A stretch of DNA of 64,000 nt. Source: Campylobacteraceae bacterium (GTDB lineage: Bacteria > Campylobacterota > Campylobacteria > Campylobacterales > Sulfurovaceae). How positions within the stretch are numbered: position 1 is the first letter of the stretch; each line of letters opens with the position of its first letter. Made by a program: the position numbers and the translations under genes. Location of the stretch: positions 62,001-126,000 of the forward strand of contig JAMOOQ010000012.1 in NCBI GenBank assembly GCA_027100635.1. Direction: 5' to 3'. Below the pieces are notes generated by a model, which ran no database searches, was not told the DNA's origin, and saw only the letters and a program-made list of their open reading frames with translations. Positions 8,483-18,549 of this stretch are shown piece after piece.

Positions 8483-10375
8483 ATGCACGGTTTTTATAGG
8501 GTAACTTCTGTTGTTCCAAAGTTAATTTTAGCAGATACAAAGAGTAATTCAAAAGAGATTATAAAATTGATAAAAGAGGCTTATTTAAATGATTCAAGCA
8601 TAATTTTATTTCCTGAGCTTACTCTTACTGGATATAGTATGGGAGATTTGTTTTTAAATCATCATCTTATCTCATCTCAAAATCAAGCACTTCAAAATAT
8701 TTTAGATAAAACAAAAGATATTAATAGTCTCTCTATTCTTGGTATCGCTTTATTAAAACAAAATAGACTTTATAATTGTGCCGTAGTTATTCAAAATGGT
8801 GATATTTTGGGAGTTGTGCCAAAAAGTTATATCCCAAATAAAGAGGAGTTTTACGAAAAAAGATATTTTAACTCTGGAATTGATATAAAAAATAGTTTTA
8901 TTAATATCTTAGATAAAGAGATCCCTTTTGGTGTAGATTTGCTTTTTAGCGATAATAATGATATTACTTTTGGAATTGAAATTTGTGAGGATTTATGGGC
9001 TGTATCTCCACCTAGTAATCAGATGGCAACTAATGGGGCAAATATTATTTTAAATCTATCTGCGAGTAATGAGCTTGTGGGTAAGGCAAATTACAGAGAA
9101 GAGCTTGTGCGAACTCAAAGTGCAAGATGTTATTCTAGTTATGTTTATAGTTCATCAGGAATTAATGAATCTACAAGTGATACAATCTTTAGTGGTGATG
9201 CGATTATTAGTGAATATGGTTCAACTTTGTCAAGAGGAGATAGATTTAATTTTGAAAGCAGTATTATAAATGCTGATATAGATTTGCAAAAACTAAATTG
9301 GCTAAGATTAAATAGTGGTTCTTTTAATGATGGGATTCTCACCTCTTTTAGAGATATTATTATAAATAAAACTCCTCAAATAAATAAATTAAATAGATAT
9401 ATAAATCCAAAACCATTTGTTCCATCAAATCCAAATATTAGAGATGAGGTTTCAAAAGAGATAATAGATATTCAGGCTTTTGCATTAGCTTCAAGATTTA
9501 AAGTCACAGGTATTAAAAAAGCAGTTATTGGAATATCAGGAGGTCTTGATTCTACTCTAGCTCTTTTGTCTACTTGCAAAGCATTTGAGATTTTAGGTCG
9601 CAATTTAAAAGATATTATAGCTATCACAATGCCAGGATTTGGAACAACAAAACGGACAAAAAATAATGCAATAGATTTATGTAATGCTTTAGGGGTAACT
9701 TTAAGAGAGATTGATATTACAAAAATTGCACTTGCTGAATTTAAAGAGATTGGTCATGATACAGATGATTTAAGTGTAACTTACGAAAATGTTCAAGCAC
9801 GAATACGCACAACAATTTTGATGAACCTTGCTAATAAAGAATACGGATTAGTGATTGGAACGGGGGATTTAAGCGAAATAGCTTTGGGATGGAGTACATA
9901 TAACGGTGACCATATGAGTATGTATGGATTAAATTCTGGTATTCCAAAAACTTTAATCTCTTATCTTATAGAATATTTTACCTATAATTCAAATATTAAA
10001 GAGATTTTATTAGACATTTTAGATACACCAATTTCGCCAGAACTTTTGCCTCATAAAGATGGTGAGATAGAGCAGATAACAGAAGATATTATTGGTCCTT
10101 ATGAACTTCATGACTTCTTTCTTTATCATTTTGTAAAGTATGGAGCAAAGCCTGGTAAAATCTTATTTATGGCAAATCATTCTTTTGATAAATATGATGA
10201 GAATACTATAAAGAAATGGCTTATATTATTTTTAAAACGATTTTTTACTCAGCAATTTAAACGAAATGCAATGCCTGATGGAATAAAAGTGGGAACAATA
10301 TCTCTAAGCCCACGAGCAGACTGGAGAATGCCTAGCGAAGCCTCTTTCCAAAATTGGATAGATGAATTAGGATAA
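8483..10375 (+). CDS. nadE: Glutamine-dependent NAD+ synthetase
   Basis: 630 residues: an N-terminal nitrilase-type glutaminase domain with the expected E45, K114 and C168 triad (FPELTLTG, VPKSYIP, EICEDLW) and a C-terminal ATP-pyrophosphatase domain with the P-loop GISGGLDSTLAL. It amidates deamido-NAD+ using ammonia released from glutamine, the last step of NAD synthesis. Length fits the two-domain type. RBS AAAGGGAAA lies just before the ATG. The gene is followed by a family-B repeat and then amt/glnB, a nitrogen-related neighbourhood that may be coincidental. Confidence 0.95.
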   Translation: MHGFYRVTSVVPKLILADTKSNSKEIIKLIKEAYLNDSSIILFPELTLTGYSMGDLFLNHHLISSQNQALQNILDKTKDINSLSILGIALLKQNRLYNCAVVIQNGDILGVVPKSYIPNKEEFYEKRYFNSGIDIKNSFINILDKEIPFGVDLLFSDNNDITFGIEICEDLWAVSPPSNQMATNGANIILNLSASNELVGKANYREELVRTQSARCYSSYVYSSSGINESTSDTIFSGDAIISEYGSTLSRGDRFNFESSIINADIDLQKLNWLRLNSGSFNDGILTSFRDIIINKTPQINKLNRYINPKPFVPSNPNIRDEVSKEIIDIQAFALASRFKVTGIKKAVIGISGGLDSTLALLSTCKAFEILGRNLKDIIAITMPGFGTTKRTKNNAIDLCNALGVTLREIDITKIALAEFKEIGHDTDDLSVTYENVQARIRTTILMNLANKEYGLVIGTGDLSEIALGWSTYNGDHMSMYGLNSGIPKTLISYLIEYFTYNSNIKEILLDILDTPISPELLPHKDGEIEQITEDIIGPYELHDFFLYHFVKYGAKPGKILFMANHSFDKYDENTIKKWLILFLKRFFTQQFKRNAMPDGIKVGTISLSPRADWRMPSEASFQNWIDELG

Positions 10376-10377
10376 TA

Positions 10378-10446
10378 GGGTACCTGCAAGAGATACCCCT
10401 ACACAAAATATGTATGTAGGGGGCAATCCCCTTTTGCTTACCCTTT
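10378..10446. repeat. Family-B interspersed repeat (GGGTACC...TGTAGGGGGCAATCCCC type)
   Basis: Imperfect palindromic unit of about 70 bp right after nadE. It starts GGGTACC and TACCCCTAC, then TGTAGGGGGCAATCCCC and ends TTACCC. The same words recur at 11741-11939, 38871-38937, 54199-54235 and 58879-58970, always between genes. No coding capacity. Confidence 0.8.
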
Positions 10447-10546
10447 GGAAGTTTAATCCTTAACTTCATAAAAATATCTAATATTAACTTTTACTTATAT
10501 TTTATATGATAAAATAAGGGCAAATTTTTTTATATCAGGAGATATT

Positions 10547-11734
10547 ATGACCCCAGAAGTTTCGTATGTAATTGATACATTTTTTGCTATCTTTTCATTT
10601 GTATTGATTATATTTATGGTTCCAGGTTTTGCAATGCTTGAAGCAGGACTAGTCAGAACAAAGAACGTTACAGCAGTATTAATGATGAATACAGCAATCT
10701 ATGCAATTGCTTCAATGTCATTTTTACTTGTTGGTTACTCAATTGCTTTTGGTGATTTTGGAAGTGACCATATGAGTAAATGGGCTGCCTTTTTGTTTCA
10801 AATGGCATTTGTTGGAAAAGTTATAAATATTATGAGTGGTGGAGTAAGTGAAAGAGCAAGGATTTTTCCTTTAGCATTATTTGCAATTATAATGTCTGCA
10901 TTAATCTATCCAACTGTTGTAAATTGGTCTTGGGGTAGCGATATGTTAAAGGATACATTCTTAGACTTAAATATGTATGATTTGGCAGGAAGTACAGTGA
11001 TTCATTCAACGGGTGGATGGGCTTTATTAGCTGCTATTTTGATTATTGGAGCAAGAAAAGGGAGATACACTCCAACTGGTGGTATAAGAGTAATTCCAGC
11101 TTCTAATGTTCCCCTTGTAACTTTAGGTGCATTTTTATTATGGATTGGTTGGTTTGGATTTAATGGTGGAAGTGTTGGTTCAATTTCATCAAAAGAGAGT
11201 GCTGACGCAGTTGCTTTAACAATTATGAATACAAATACAGCTGGTTTAGCAGGGGCAATTACTGTGGGAATTATGATGTATATTAGATATAAAAAACTTG
11301 ATATTACAATGATTCTAAATGGTGCTTTGGGTGGGCTTGTATCAATTACGGCAGGACCTGATTTATATAATATTTATCAACCAATATTAATTGGTGCAAT
11401 TGGTGGAATGTTGGTTGTTTTTGCAGTTCCATTTTTTGATAAACTTCGCCTTGATGATCCAGTTGGAGCGTTGTCTGTTCACTTAGTTAATGGTATTTGG
11501 GGAACTTTGGCAGTTGGAATTTTTGCAAGTAATCCAGCTGAGGGGATTACACTTTTAGGTCAAATTAAAGGTATAGTTGTTATTGGAGTGTTTGCTTTTG
11601 TAAGTAGTTATATAGTATTATTTGCTATCAACAAAATTATTCCTCTAAAATTAACAACAGATGAACAGATGGAAGGTCTTGATGTAAATGAATGTGGACT
11701 TGAAGCTTATCCAGAGTTTAAACGAGCATTTTAA
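10547..11734 (+). CDS. amt: Ammonium transporter, Amt family
   Basis: 395 residues with about eleven membrane segments. Family motifs include FMVPGFAMLEAGLVR near residue 22, DLAGSTVIHSTGGWALL with the first pore histidine, LGAFLLWIGWFGFNGGS and SVHLVNGIWGTLAVGIF with the second pore histidine. It carries ammonium across the inner membrane. RBS CAGGAG sits 7 bases before the ATG. The P-II gene glnB/K lies downstream beyond a repeat island, matching the common amt-glnK pairing in which the P-II protein plugs the channel; here the two are separated by about 250 bp of repeat DNA. Confidence 0.95.
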   Translation: MTPEVSYVIDTFFAIFSFVLIIFMVPGFAMLEAGLVRTKNVTAVLMMNTAIYAIASMSFLLVGYSIAFGDFGSDHMSKWAAFLFQMAFVGKVINIMSGGVSERARIFPLALFAIIMSALIYPTVVNWSWGSDMLKDTFLDLNMYDLAGSTVIHSTGGWALLAAILIIGARKGRYTPTGGIRVIPASNVPLVTLGAFLLWIGWFGFNGGSVGSISSKESADAVALTIMNTNTAGLAGAITVGIMMYIRYKKLDITMILNGALGGLVSITAGPDLYNIYQPILIGAIGGMLVVFAVPFFDKLRLDDPVGALSVHLVNGIWGTLAVGIFASNPAEGITLLGQIKGIVVIGVFAFVSSYIVLFAINKIIPLKLTTDEQMEGLDVNECGLEAYPEFKRAF

Positions 11735-11740
11735 TATTTA

Positions 11741-11939
11741 AGGGGGGGCAACCATAAGGGATTGCCTCAATGCCAATGAGATAAGGATTATTATGCTTTT
11801 GGACACGGCGGTGCTTTAGCTCCGTATATTAGGGAGAGGCTAAAGCCATCTCGTCCAAAAAAAAGCTTAATTCATTGGCATTGGGGAGATTGCCCCTACG
11901 AAATATTAGTTGTAGGGGTATCTCCTCGTGAGTACCCTA
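11741..11939. repeat. Composite palindromic repeat island between amt and glnB/K
   Basis: A family-B half (GGGGGCAACC with GGATTGCC) is interrupted by an inner palindrome (11768-11883) whose 11-bp arms CAATGCCAATG/CATTGGCATTG are perfect, and then resumes as GGGGAGATTGCCCCTACG...TGTAGGGGTATC...GTACCC. Inside the inner palindrome a second inverted pair surrounds GGTGCTTTAGCTCC and GAGGCTAAAGCCATC. The latter 15-mer reappears in opposite orientation at 23538-23552. It looks like one mobile palindromic element inserted into another. Confidence 0.75.
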
Positions 11940-11963
11940 AAATGTGTATAGGTATAAAAATAA

Positions 11964-12320
<357 letters not shown>

Positions 12321-12327
12321 CTAGTAG

Positions 12328-12349
12328 GGTGGGGTAATCCCACCTTTTT
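12328..12349 (+). terminator. Intrinsic terminator after glnB/K
   Basis: Stem GGTGGG/CCCACC with a 5-base loop followed directly by TTTTT, 8 bases after the glnB/K stop codon. A textbook rho-independent terminator on the plus strand. Confidence 0.85.
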
Positions 12350-12371
12350 AAAATATTATAAAGGTATAAAT

Positions 12372-12863
12372 ATGAAAAAATTATTTTTAACTCCAAAAAT
12401 CTTAATTAGTGTAATACTTGTTGCTATATTTAGTAGCTCTTGTGTCCAACCCAGTGTAGATAAAAACTCTGTTTTAACTACTTTAAAGCAATATGACCCA
12501 TCATTAAAAGTAGAACATTTTGTGGTATCTTCTGTTGATTTAAACGATGATAATTGTCAAGATGCAGTGGTTCTTATGAAACAAAATAGCAGATATTGTG
12601 GAGCTTCAGGGTGTGTAATGCTAACTCTTTTATGCGAAGATAATAAGTTAAAACCAATAGGAAAAACTACTTTTGTAAGTCCTATAATATCTACCTCAAC
12701 AGATAAAACTCTAGGTTTTAAAAATATTGATGTTATTGTTAAACCTCAAGGGGAAAAACCATATTCTGTAGTGTTAAGATATAATGGAAAAGTTTATCCA
12801 TCAAATGCACTTCGTTCTCCAATATCTCCAAAAAGATCGATAGATAAAGTTTTAATAAAATAG
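12372..12863 (+). CDS. Putative lipoprotein of unknown function
   Basis: 163 residues. A basic N terminus and hydrophobic stretch end in IFSSSC with cysteine 24, a plausible though non-ideal lipobox. The mature part contains DLNDDNCQDAVVLM, resembling the aspartate-rich loops seen in proteins with FG-GAP-like or VCBS-like repeats, and a CGASGCVML cysteine pair. No family recognised. It follows the glnB/K terminator, so it probably has its own promoter. Start is supported by AAAGG upstream. Confidence 0.6.
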   Translation: MKKLFLTPKILISVILVAIFSSSCVQPSVDKNSVLTTLKQYDPSLKVEHFVVSSVDLNDDNCQDAVVLMKQNSRYCGASGCVMLTLLCEDNKLKPIGKTTFVSPIISTSTDKTLGFKNIDVIVKPQGEKPYSVVLRYNGKVYPSNALRSPISPKRSIDKVLIK

Positions 12864-13175
12864 TAAATTTTTAATATCTTATAAAATCAAGGAGATAGAT
12901 ATTGAAGGTTTAAAGATAGAATTATTTTCTTTAAGCCTTTCTTGTTAGAGAATTACCAATAGTAATAGTATTGATAATTAATAAAGGCTCTAAGAGTAAG
13001 TAGTATTAACAACAATTTTTAAAGTTATTTCTTATAACTAGAACCTACAGAAAAAAAAGAGAGAAGAGCGATAAGAATTGTTGGGCAAAGGAATGTTCTT
13101 AGTTATTTAAATATTCTCATTCGTAAAATATCTCCTATGCTTTTGGTATACTGTACTATTTATTATATCATAACT
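12864..13175. other. Gene-free stretch of about 310 bp, with one weak hairpin
   Basis: No credible coding sequence on either strand. At 12903-12944 an inverted pair (AAGGTTTAAAGA and TCTTTAAGCCTT, one mismatch) could form a hairpin after the lipoprotein gene. The rest is AT-rich and shows no match to the repeat families of this window. The xseA gene converges from the right. Confidence 0.6.
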
Positions 13176-14417
13176 TTAAATTCTTACAACATTTATACTC
13201 CGTTCTTTATCTTGAAGCAAAAACTCTTCACCTTTTTCTATATCTTTAAGTGTTATTACCTTACCATTTTTGCTAATCTCTGCCCATCCATTTTTATATT
13301 TTAGTTCTGGATTAACCAATTTTAATGACGATTGAACTAGGTTTAAATTTTGTTCTTGTGTGGATATTATAAAAGATATACTATTTTTAAAACTATTTTT
13401 GATTTGTGGAATAGAGGAATTATATATTGTGATTTTAGAGTTCATTACCCTTTTATACTCATTTTTAAGTGCCTCAAATTCATTTTGCATTAAAGTTAAT
13501 TGATTTGAGCTTGAGTATCTTTGAAGCTCTTTTGTAAAACTTTGAAGCTCTTTGGATTTATGAGCTATTACTCTTTGAATAGTTTGAGAATATCTTATTT
13601 GTAAATCATCCAAAAGATATAACATATCATTTTTATCAGGTAAAATCATCTCAATTGAAGCACTTGGAGTAGGTGCTCTTAAATCTGCTACAAAGTCACT
13701 AATCACCACATCAATCTCATGACCAATAGCACTAACAATAGGTGTTTTAAGATTAAAAATTGTATCTGCCATCTGTTCATCATTAAAAGCTGATAAATCC
13801 TCTACACTTCCTCCACCCCTTGCCAAAACTATAACATCTGCATTAATTTTATCTGCATATATTAAAGCATTAATTATCTGAACTGGTGCTTTTTGACCTT
13901 GAACCAAAGAGTCAATAATCACAACTTCAACTCCTGCCCATCGTTTTTCTATAATCTTTATCATATCAAATAGCGCTGCTGAATTTTTGGCTGTAACAAG
14001 AGCCATTTTTGTGATATTTTTTGGTATCTCTTTTTTATAAATCTTATCAAAATACCCTTTATCTTCTAGCCGTTTTTTGAGCTGTTCATAAGCTATTGCC
14101 AAACTTCCTTTTCCAAAAGGCTCAACCCTTGATGCATAAAACTGATATTCACCCCTTGGAGTATAAACACCAACATTCCCATCAACAATAATCCTCTCAC
14201 CTTTTTCAATTTTAAATTTAAGCTTAGAGGCATTAGATCTAAACATTACACATTTAAGGGTCGATTTATTATCTTTGATAGAAAAATACAGATGACCACT
14301 TGTATGATATGTGACCGATGCAACCTCCCCTTCAACAAGGGTATTGATAAAGGTTGCCTCTAAAATTGCTTTTATCTTTTCATTTAGAGATGATACAGAT
14401 ATTGCTATGCTACTCAC
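13176..14417 (-). CDS. xseA: Exodeoxyribonuclease VII large subunit
   Basis: 413 residues. N-terminal OB-fold with [22 protein letters not shown], a central nuclease domain with the family motifs [19 protein letters not shown] and [29 protein letters not shown], then a coiled-coil region. It degrades single-stranded DNA to oligonucleotides together with XseB, which is not in this window. It overlaps the 3' end of serS by 4 bases, so the two are co-transcribed from the right. Confidence 0.95.
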   Translation of the reverse strand: MSSIAISVSSLNEKIKAILEATFINTLVEGEVASVTYHTSGHLYFSIKDNKSTLKCVMFRSNASKLKFKIEKGERIIVDGNVGVYTPRGEYQFYASRVEPFGKGSLAIAYEQLKKRLEDKGYFDKIYKKEIPKNITKMALVTAKNSAALFDMIKIIEKRWAGVEVVIIDSLVQGQKAPVQIINALIYADKINADVIVLARGGGSVEDLSAFNDEQMADTIFNLKTPIVSAIGHEIDVVISDFVADLRAPTPSASIEMILPDKNDMLYLLDDLQIRYSQTIQRVIAHKSKELQSFTKELQRYSSSNQLTLMQNEFEALKNEYKRVMNSKITIYNSSIPQIKNSFKNSISFIISTQEQNLNLVQSSLKLVNPELKYKNGWAEISKNGKVITLKDIEKGEEFLLQDKERSINVVRI

Positions 14418-15658
14418 ATATATCTCTTTAATACTTCTGGAATATTCACACTTCCATCCTCATTTTGATAGTTCTCCATAATTGCAACAATTGTTCGTCC
14501 AACTGCAAGAGCAGAACCATTTAGAGTATGAACAAATGTATTCTTTTTGCTATCTTTAAATCTAATTTTTGCTCTTCTTGCCTGAAACTCTTTTGTATTT
14601 GAGATTGAACTAATTTCACGATATTGATTTTGCCCAGGTAACCAAACTTCTAAATCAATAGTATGAGAAGCACTAAAGCCTAAATCTCCACCACAAAGCT
14701 CTACTATTCTATGAGGAAGCCCTAGTTTTGTTAAAATATCAGAGGCATTTTGAACCATCATCTCAAATATTCTTTCACTATCATCAGGCTTTGAAATTGC
14801 CACCATTTCAACTTTACTAAATTGATGCTGTCTTATCATCCCTCTTGTATCTCGCCCAGCACTTCCTGCCTCTTTTCTAAAGCATGGAGTATATGCAGTC
14901 AAAAGCATTGGTAACTCTTTTTCTCTTAAAATCTCATCATTATATAAATTTGTAAGGGGAACTTCTGCTGTTGGAATAAGATATAAATTTTCATCTTCTA
15001 TCTTAAAAAGGTCATCTTCAAATTTTGGTAATTGCCCTGTTCCTTGAAGCATAGAGGCATTATTTATAAATGGAACCGCCACCTCTTCAAACCCTTTTGC
15101 ACGATTTTCATCCAAAAAGAAATTAATTAAAGCTCTTTCTAATCTTGCTCCATCACCTCTTAAAACAGAAAAACGACTTTTTGCAAGTTTTACACCTCTT
15201 CCAAAATCAATCCATCCATTAATTTCACTTAATTCCCAATGCTCTTTAGGGATAAAATTAAAAGTAGTTGGTTTAAGGACTTTTTTAAGCTCTACATTAT
15301 CATTTTCATCCTCTCCATCTGGAACTCTATCATCAGGAAAATTTGGAATTCCAAGTGCCAAAGAGTTTAAAGCCTCATTAGCTTCTCTTGCACTCTCTTG
15401 TAAAGATGAAAGAAGCTCTTTATTTGCATCAACTTTTACTTTAAGCTCAGCTATATCCTTACCATCTTTTTTATATTGTCCAAACAGTTTTGACATCTGG
15501 TTTTGATTGGCTTTAGCCTCTTCAAAAGTACTATTTACCTCTTTTAACTCTATAAATCTTTGTTTTAGAGCCTCTAATATTTCACTATCTACACCTTTTT
15601 TAATTAGTTTAGTAGCGGTTTCTTCGTAATTTTTTTGGAGATATTTTAAATCTATCAT
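14414..15658 (-). CDS. serS: Serine--tRNA ligase
   Basis: 414 residues. An N-terminal antiparallel coiled-coil arm (about 30-105) that grips the tRNA-Ser variable arm is followed by the class II catalytic core with motif 2 [21 protein letters not shown]-like region and motif 3 near [17 protein letters not shown]. It charges tRNA-Ser and tRNA-Sec with serine. It is first in a two-gene minus-strand unit with xseA. Confidence 0.96.
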   Translation of the reverse strand: MIDLKYLQKNYEETATKLIKKGVDSEILEALKQRFIELKEVNSTFEEAKANQNQMSKLFGQYKKDGKDIAELKVKVDANKELLSSLQESAREANEALNSLALGIPNFPDDRVPDGEDENDNVELKKVLKPTTFNFIPKEHWELSEINGWIDFGRGVKLAKSRFSVLRGDGARLERALINFFLDENRAKGFEEVAVPFINNASMLQGTGQLPKFEDDLFKIEDENLYLIPTAEVPLTNLYNDEILREKELPMLLTAYTPCFRKEAGSAGRDTRGMIRQHQFSKVEMVAISKPDDSERIFEMMVQNASDILTKLGLPHRIVELCGGDLGFSASHTIDLEVWLPGQNQYREISSISNTKEFQARRAKIRFKDSKKNTFVHTLNGSALAVGRTIVAIMENYQNEDGSVNIPEVLKRYM

Positions 15659-16195
15659 AATATATTGCCTAAGTTTGAAATTTTTTAAAATTATATTACT
15701 ATTTTATAAATTTAATCTTATATTTGACATTCACCCCTTATCCTCCTTAAATTGAAACACACTTTGAGCAATTAGCAGATTTTTCAGCCCTCTCCCCCTC
15801 TTGTTTTAAAGTAATTCGAACTATTGTGTAGTAATTTTCATTAATTTTCACCTTTTAATCTTAGATTTTCTATCACTTGAGTATCTCTATTTGCAAACTC
15901 TGAATCTACGAGTTTTAGTTTTTTAAGGTTACTTACCCCCATCAAAAACAATAATAATTGAATATTATAAGAAAATAGGAACTACTACTATAGAAGCTCA
16001 AAGAAAGGAGCTTTATAAATTGGAAAGAATAGAATAAAACAGGGATAGTAAAATTAGTTTAAGGGTAGATTAAATTGCAAACCCCAAGTCAAGTATTAAA
16101 ACATATTTCTGATTAAGTTTAGATTTTTCCGTAATTTTTAGTATAATAATGGTGAAGTTTTCCCACCCTACTTAATTAATAAGGTTGGTAATTTT
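15659..16195. other. Gene-poor stretch of about 540 bp
   Basis: No intact gene is visible. A short plus-strand frame at 15939-16037 looks like the tail of a decayed coding sequence (listed separately). The remainder is AT-rich with stop codons in all frames and no recognised repeat of families A-C. Confidence 0.55.
15939..16037 (+). pseudogene. Possible decayed C-terminal fragment of a coding sequence
   Basis: An open stretch ending in TAA encodes a charged helical peptide including EYYKKIGTTTIEAQRKELYK and LERIE. The spacing of the E-x-x-R-K-E-L-x-x-L pattern recalls the cytoplasmic tail of NhaP/CPA1-type antiporters, but this is only a resemblance. No start codon or upstream domain remains. 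Confidence 0.25.
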
Positions 16196-16693
16196 TTATT
16201 TCATATATAACGGATATAATCTTTTCTCTTCCATATCAATTCTTTTTATTAATACAGCACCAATAGCTTCAAGGTCTTTAACAAAATTATTAATATTATT
16301 ATTATAAGATTCTTTATTACTATACTTTCTTATAAAAAACATAACCTCTTTAGCAATATTATTCATCTCTCCTTGAATATCATCCACAAATGCCATATGT
16401 GTATCATCTCTACCATATTTCATTTTTAAAAATGAGTATAGCTTATTATCTTCAACCATTAAATGTATCTCTAGTGCTATTTTAAAATCATTTAAAAGTA
16501 CTACTATATTTTTATGTGCCTTTTGATTTGTATTAAAAGATTCTAAAATCTCTGTATATATCTTTAATAACTCTTGGTGGTCATTTTTAAACATCTCAAT
16601 TAATTGCTCATTAAACTCCGTATCTGTCTGTATTGATTCATTTTCGCATTGTTTCTTTTTAAATGAATGTAAAAGGTTTTTTATAAATCCCAT
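16196..16693 (-). CDS. Hemerythrin-like (HHE) domain protein
   Basis: 165 residues. The predicted four-helix pattern carries an FKNDHQELLK helix (H39), HLMVEDNKLYSFLK (H77 and E81) and a C-terminal RIDMEEKRLYPLY, matching the H, HxxxE and ExxxxxP ligand spacing of HHE proteins that bind a diiron centre. Such proteins handle oxygen, NO or iron, or regulate. The N-terminal 25 residues are basic then polar, with no signal peptide. It is transcribed divergently from the small gene to its right. Confidence 0.75.
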   Translation of the reverse strand: MGFIKNLLHSFKKKQCENESIQTDTEFNEQLIEMFKNDHQELLKIYTEILESFNTNQKAHKNIVVLLNDFKIALEIHLMVEDNKLYSFLKMKYGRDDTHMAFVDDIQGEMNNIAKEVMFFIRKYSNKESYNNNINNFVKDLEAIGAVLIKRIDMEEKRLYPLYMK

Positions 16694-16843
16694 TAGATAA
16701 CTCCTTTATTATTTAATACTATTATACCACGAGTTTAATTAAAATTTATTATAGAGAGACTTAGATTATACTATCTAATAATTATTATAACTATAAGTAT
16801 ATTTTTGATATTATACTAAAAAACAAATTAGTAAGGATTATAA

Positions 16844-17233
16844 ATGAAACAGAGTATTTTAATGGAAAAATACCATATATATGAAATTGATATTCGAAAA
16901 ACAGAATCTAAATTAGATAGTGTTGATAGTATTATAAATTATTTAGAAGATAAGATAAAATCACATAAAGTATCTGCCTACATAGGTAAATTTGATCACT
17001 ATTCTCATACAAAGTCATTAGAAGATGGAGAGATTAATCCTGATATATTAGATGCAAAAGAGATTATTTTTTGTTTTGGTAAAAAGCTACCAAAAGCATC
17101 TATAATGGCAATTAGACCCCGTTCTATAGGAGTTGCTGAGTTTAAAGAGTATTTTGCAATCACATTTATGGAAGCACCAAATGAAGAGGCAAATAGTGCA
17201 ATGGAGAGTTGGGTCAAATCCATTATTAAGTAA
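16844..17233 (+). CDS. Conserved small protein of unknown function (possibly the DUF6858 group)
   Basis: 129 residues, soluble, acidic. Distinctive stretches are AYIGKFDHYSHTKSL, KEIIFCFGKKLP, AIRPRSIGV and FMEAPNEEANSAMESW. I recall very similar small proteins in other Campylobacterota annotated only as a domain of unknown function; the DUF number is from memory and unverified. It precedes the thiol peroxidase gene, separated by 76 bp, which does not prove a shared transcript. Confidence 0.65.
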   Translation: MKQSILMEKYHIYEIDIRKTESKLDSVDSIINYLEDKIKSHKVSAYIGKFDHYSHTKSLEDGEINPDILDAKEIIFCFGKKLPKASIMAIRPRSIGVAEFKEYFAITFMEAPNEEANSAMESWVKSIIK

Positions 17234-17309
17234 TTTTCTTTAATTAAGACTAATTTTATCTTATTTAGAGTATAATACTTTTATATAAAAAAATATAAGG
17301 AAATTAAAT

Positions 17310-17825
17310 ATGGCAACAGTAACATTTAAAAACGACACAGTATGTAATTTAGCAGGAACAGAAATCAATGTAGGTGACACTGCACCAGTAGTAACAGTAG
17401 TAAACTGTAACCCAATGCTTCAAAATGAGCAAATTGGTGGAGAAGGTAAAGTTCAACTTGTAGTTGCAGTACCATCACTTGATACAGGTGTTTGTGACGC
17501 TGAAACTAGAAGATTTAATACAGAAGCAGCAAACCTTGATGGTGTAGAAGTTATTACAGTATCTATGGATTTACCATTTGCAGCAGCTAGATGGTGTGGA
17601 GCAGCTGGAATTGAAAACTTAAAAGTATGTTCAGATTTTAGAAACAAAGATTTTGCTAATGCTTATGGTGTTCTTTTAGCAGATGGTCCTTTAGCAGGAA
17701 TTACAGCAAGAGTTATATTTGTAATTGATGCAAGTGGAAAAGTAACTTACAAGCAAACAGTTCCAGAAATTACAACAGAACCAAATTATGAAGAAGCTCT
17801 AGCAGCAGCAAAAGCAGCTTTATAA
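17310..17825 (+). CDS. tpx: Thiol peroxidase
   Basis: 171 residues. Peroxidatic cysteine C62 in the motif SLDTGVCDAETRRFN and resolving cysteine C96 in ARWCGAAGI, the 34-residue spacing of atypical 2-Cys Tpx peroxiredoxins. It reduces hydrogen and alkyl peroxides using thioredoxin. Codons here are more biased than in neighbouring genes (uniform GCA, GGA, AAA), suggesting high expression. RBS AAGGAAA precedes the ATG; a large hairpin follows. Confidence 0.95.
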   Translation: MATVTFKNDTVCNLAGTEINVGDTAPVVTVVNCNPMLQNEQIGGEGKVQLVVAVPSLDTGVCDAETRRFNTEAANLDGVEVITVSMDLPFAAARWCGAAGIENLKVCSDFRNKDFANAYGVLLADGPLAGITARVIFVIDASGKVTYKQTVPEITTEPNYEEALAAAKAAL

Positions 17826-17854
17826 TAAGTTAATTTAATCATTCTCATCTCCTT

Positions 17855-17908
17855 TGAGAAGTTAAGAGTCTCTCTTTCTCCCCTTTTTTTAGGAGACTCT
17901 TATTCTCA
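17855..17908. terminator. Hairpin downstream of tpx (probable terminator)
   Basis: Inverted arms AAGAGTCTC (17864-17872) and GAGACTCTT (17893-17901), extendable on both sides to TGAGA/TCTCA, enclose a loop containing a T-run. It lies 30 bases after the tpx stop. The absence of a T-run after the stem makes the terminator call moderate. Confidence 0.55.
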
Positions 17909-17958
17909 AATATAAAATATGTTATACTAACACTAATTTTTATCTTTAGGATATCTTT

Positions 17959-18540
17959 ATGAAATTTATAGGATTTTTTATATTAATACTGATGATATCA
18001 AGTTGTAGACAGATAAAGTTAGAAACAAAATCGAGAAAACCATATCCAATATCTGTAATCAATAAACAATATTTATTAAATCAGTGCAATCAAGAGATAT
18101 TATCAACTGAACTTATTGATAAAATATCTATCTATAAATCTTCGCGAAATATGTATCTTTATAAAAATGGTAAAATTATATATAATTTTAAAATCTCTCT
18201 TGGCAAAAACCCAAAAGGTCATAAGTTGAAACAAGGGGATTTTAAAACACCAATAGGTAGATATAAAATTAGCTTAAAAAGATGTGATAAGAAATATTAT
18301 AGAGCAATTCATATATCTTATCCTGATGCAGAGGATTTGGCAAGAGGACTAAAAAATGGGGTTAATGTAGGAAGTGGAATAACAATTCATTCTCAACCAA
18401 CTTGGAATGCTAATGGAGATGGAGATAGTTATACTCTTAGTAGAGATTGGACACAAGGATGCATCGCAATTACAACTGCTGATATGCAAATTTTATGGAG
18501 TAGATTAATGATTGGAACTCCAATAGAGATTAGAGAATAA
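17959..18540 (+). CDS. L,D-transpeptidase (YkuD) family lipoprotein
   Basis: 193 residues. A lipoprotein-type N terminus ends ISSC (C16). The YkuD domain (about 55-190) starts IYKSSRNMYLYKNGK and carries the catalytic pattern GITIHSQP followed by RDWTQGCIAITTADMQ, with the nucleophilic cysteine near 167. It could cross-link or edit peptidoglycan, or attach lipoproteins, as do cell-shape enzymes of this group; family members also act as carboxypeptidases. The 9 bases to the next gene suggest co-transcription. Confidence 0.83.
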   Translation: MKFIGFFILILMISSCRQIKLETKSRKPYPISVINKQYLLNQCNQEILSTELIDKISIYKSSRNMYLYKNGKIIYNFKISLGKNPKGHKLKQGDFKTPIGRYKISLKRCDKKYYRAIHISYPDAEDLARGLKNGVNVGSGITIHSQPTWNANGDGDSYTLSRDWTQGCIAITTADMQILWSRLMIGTPIEIRE

Positions 18541-18549
18541 GAGGATAAA

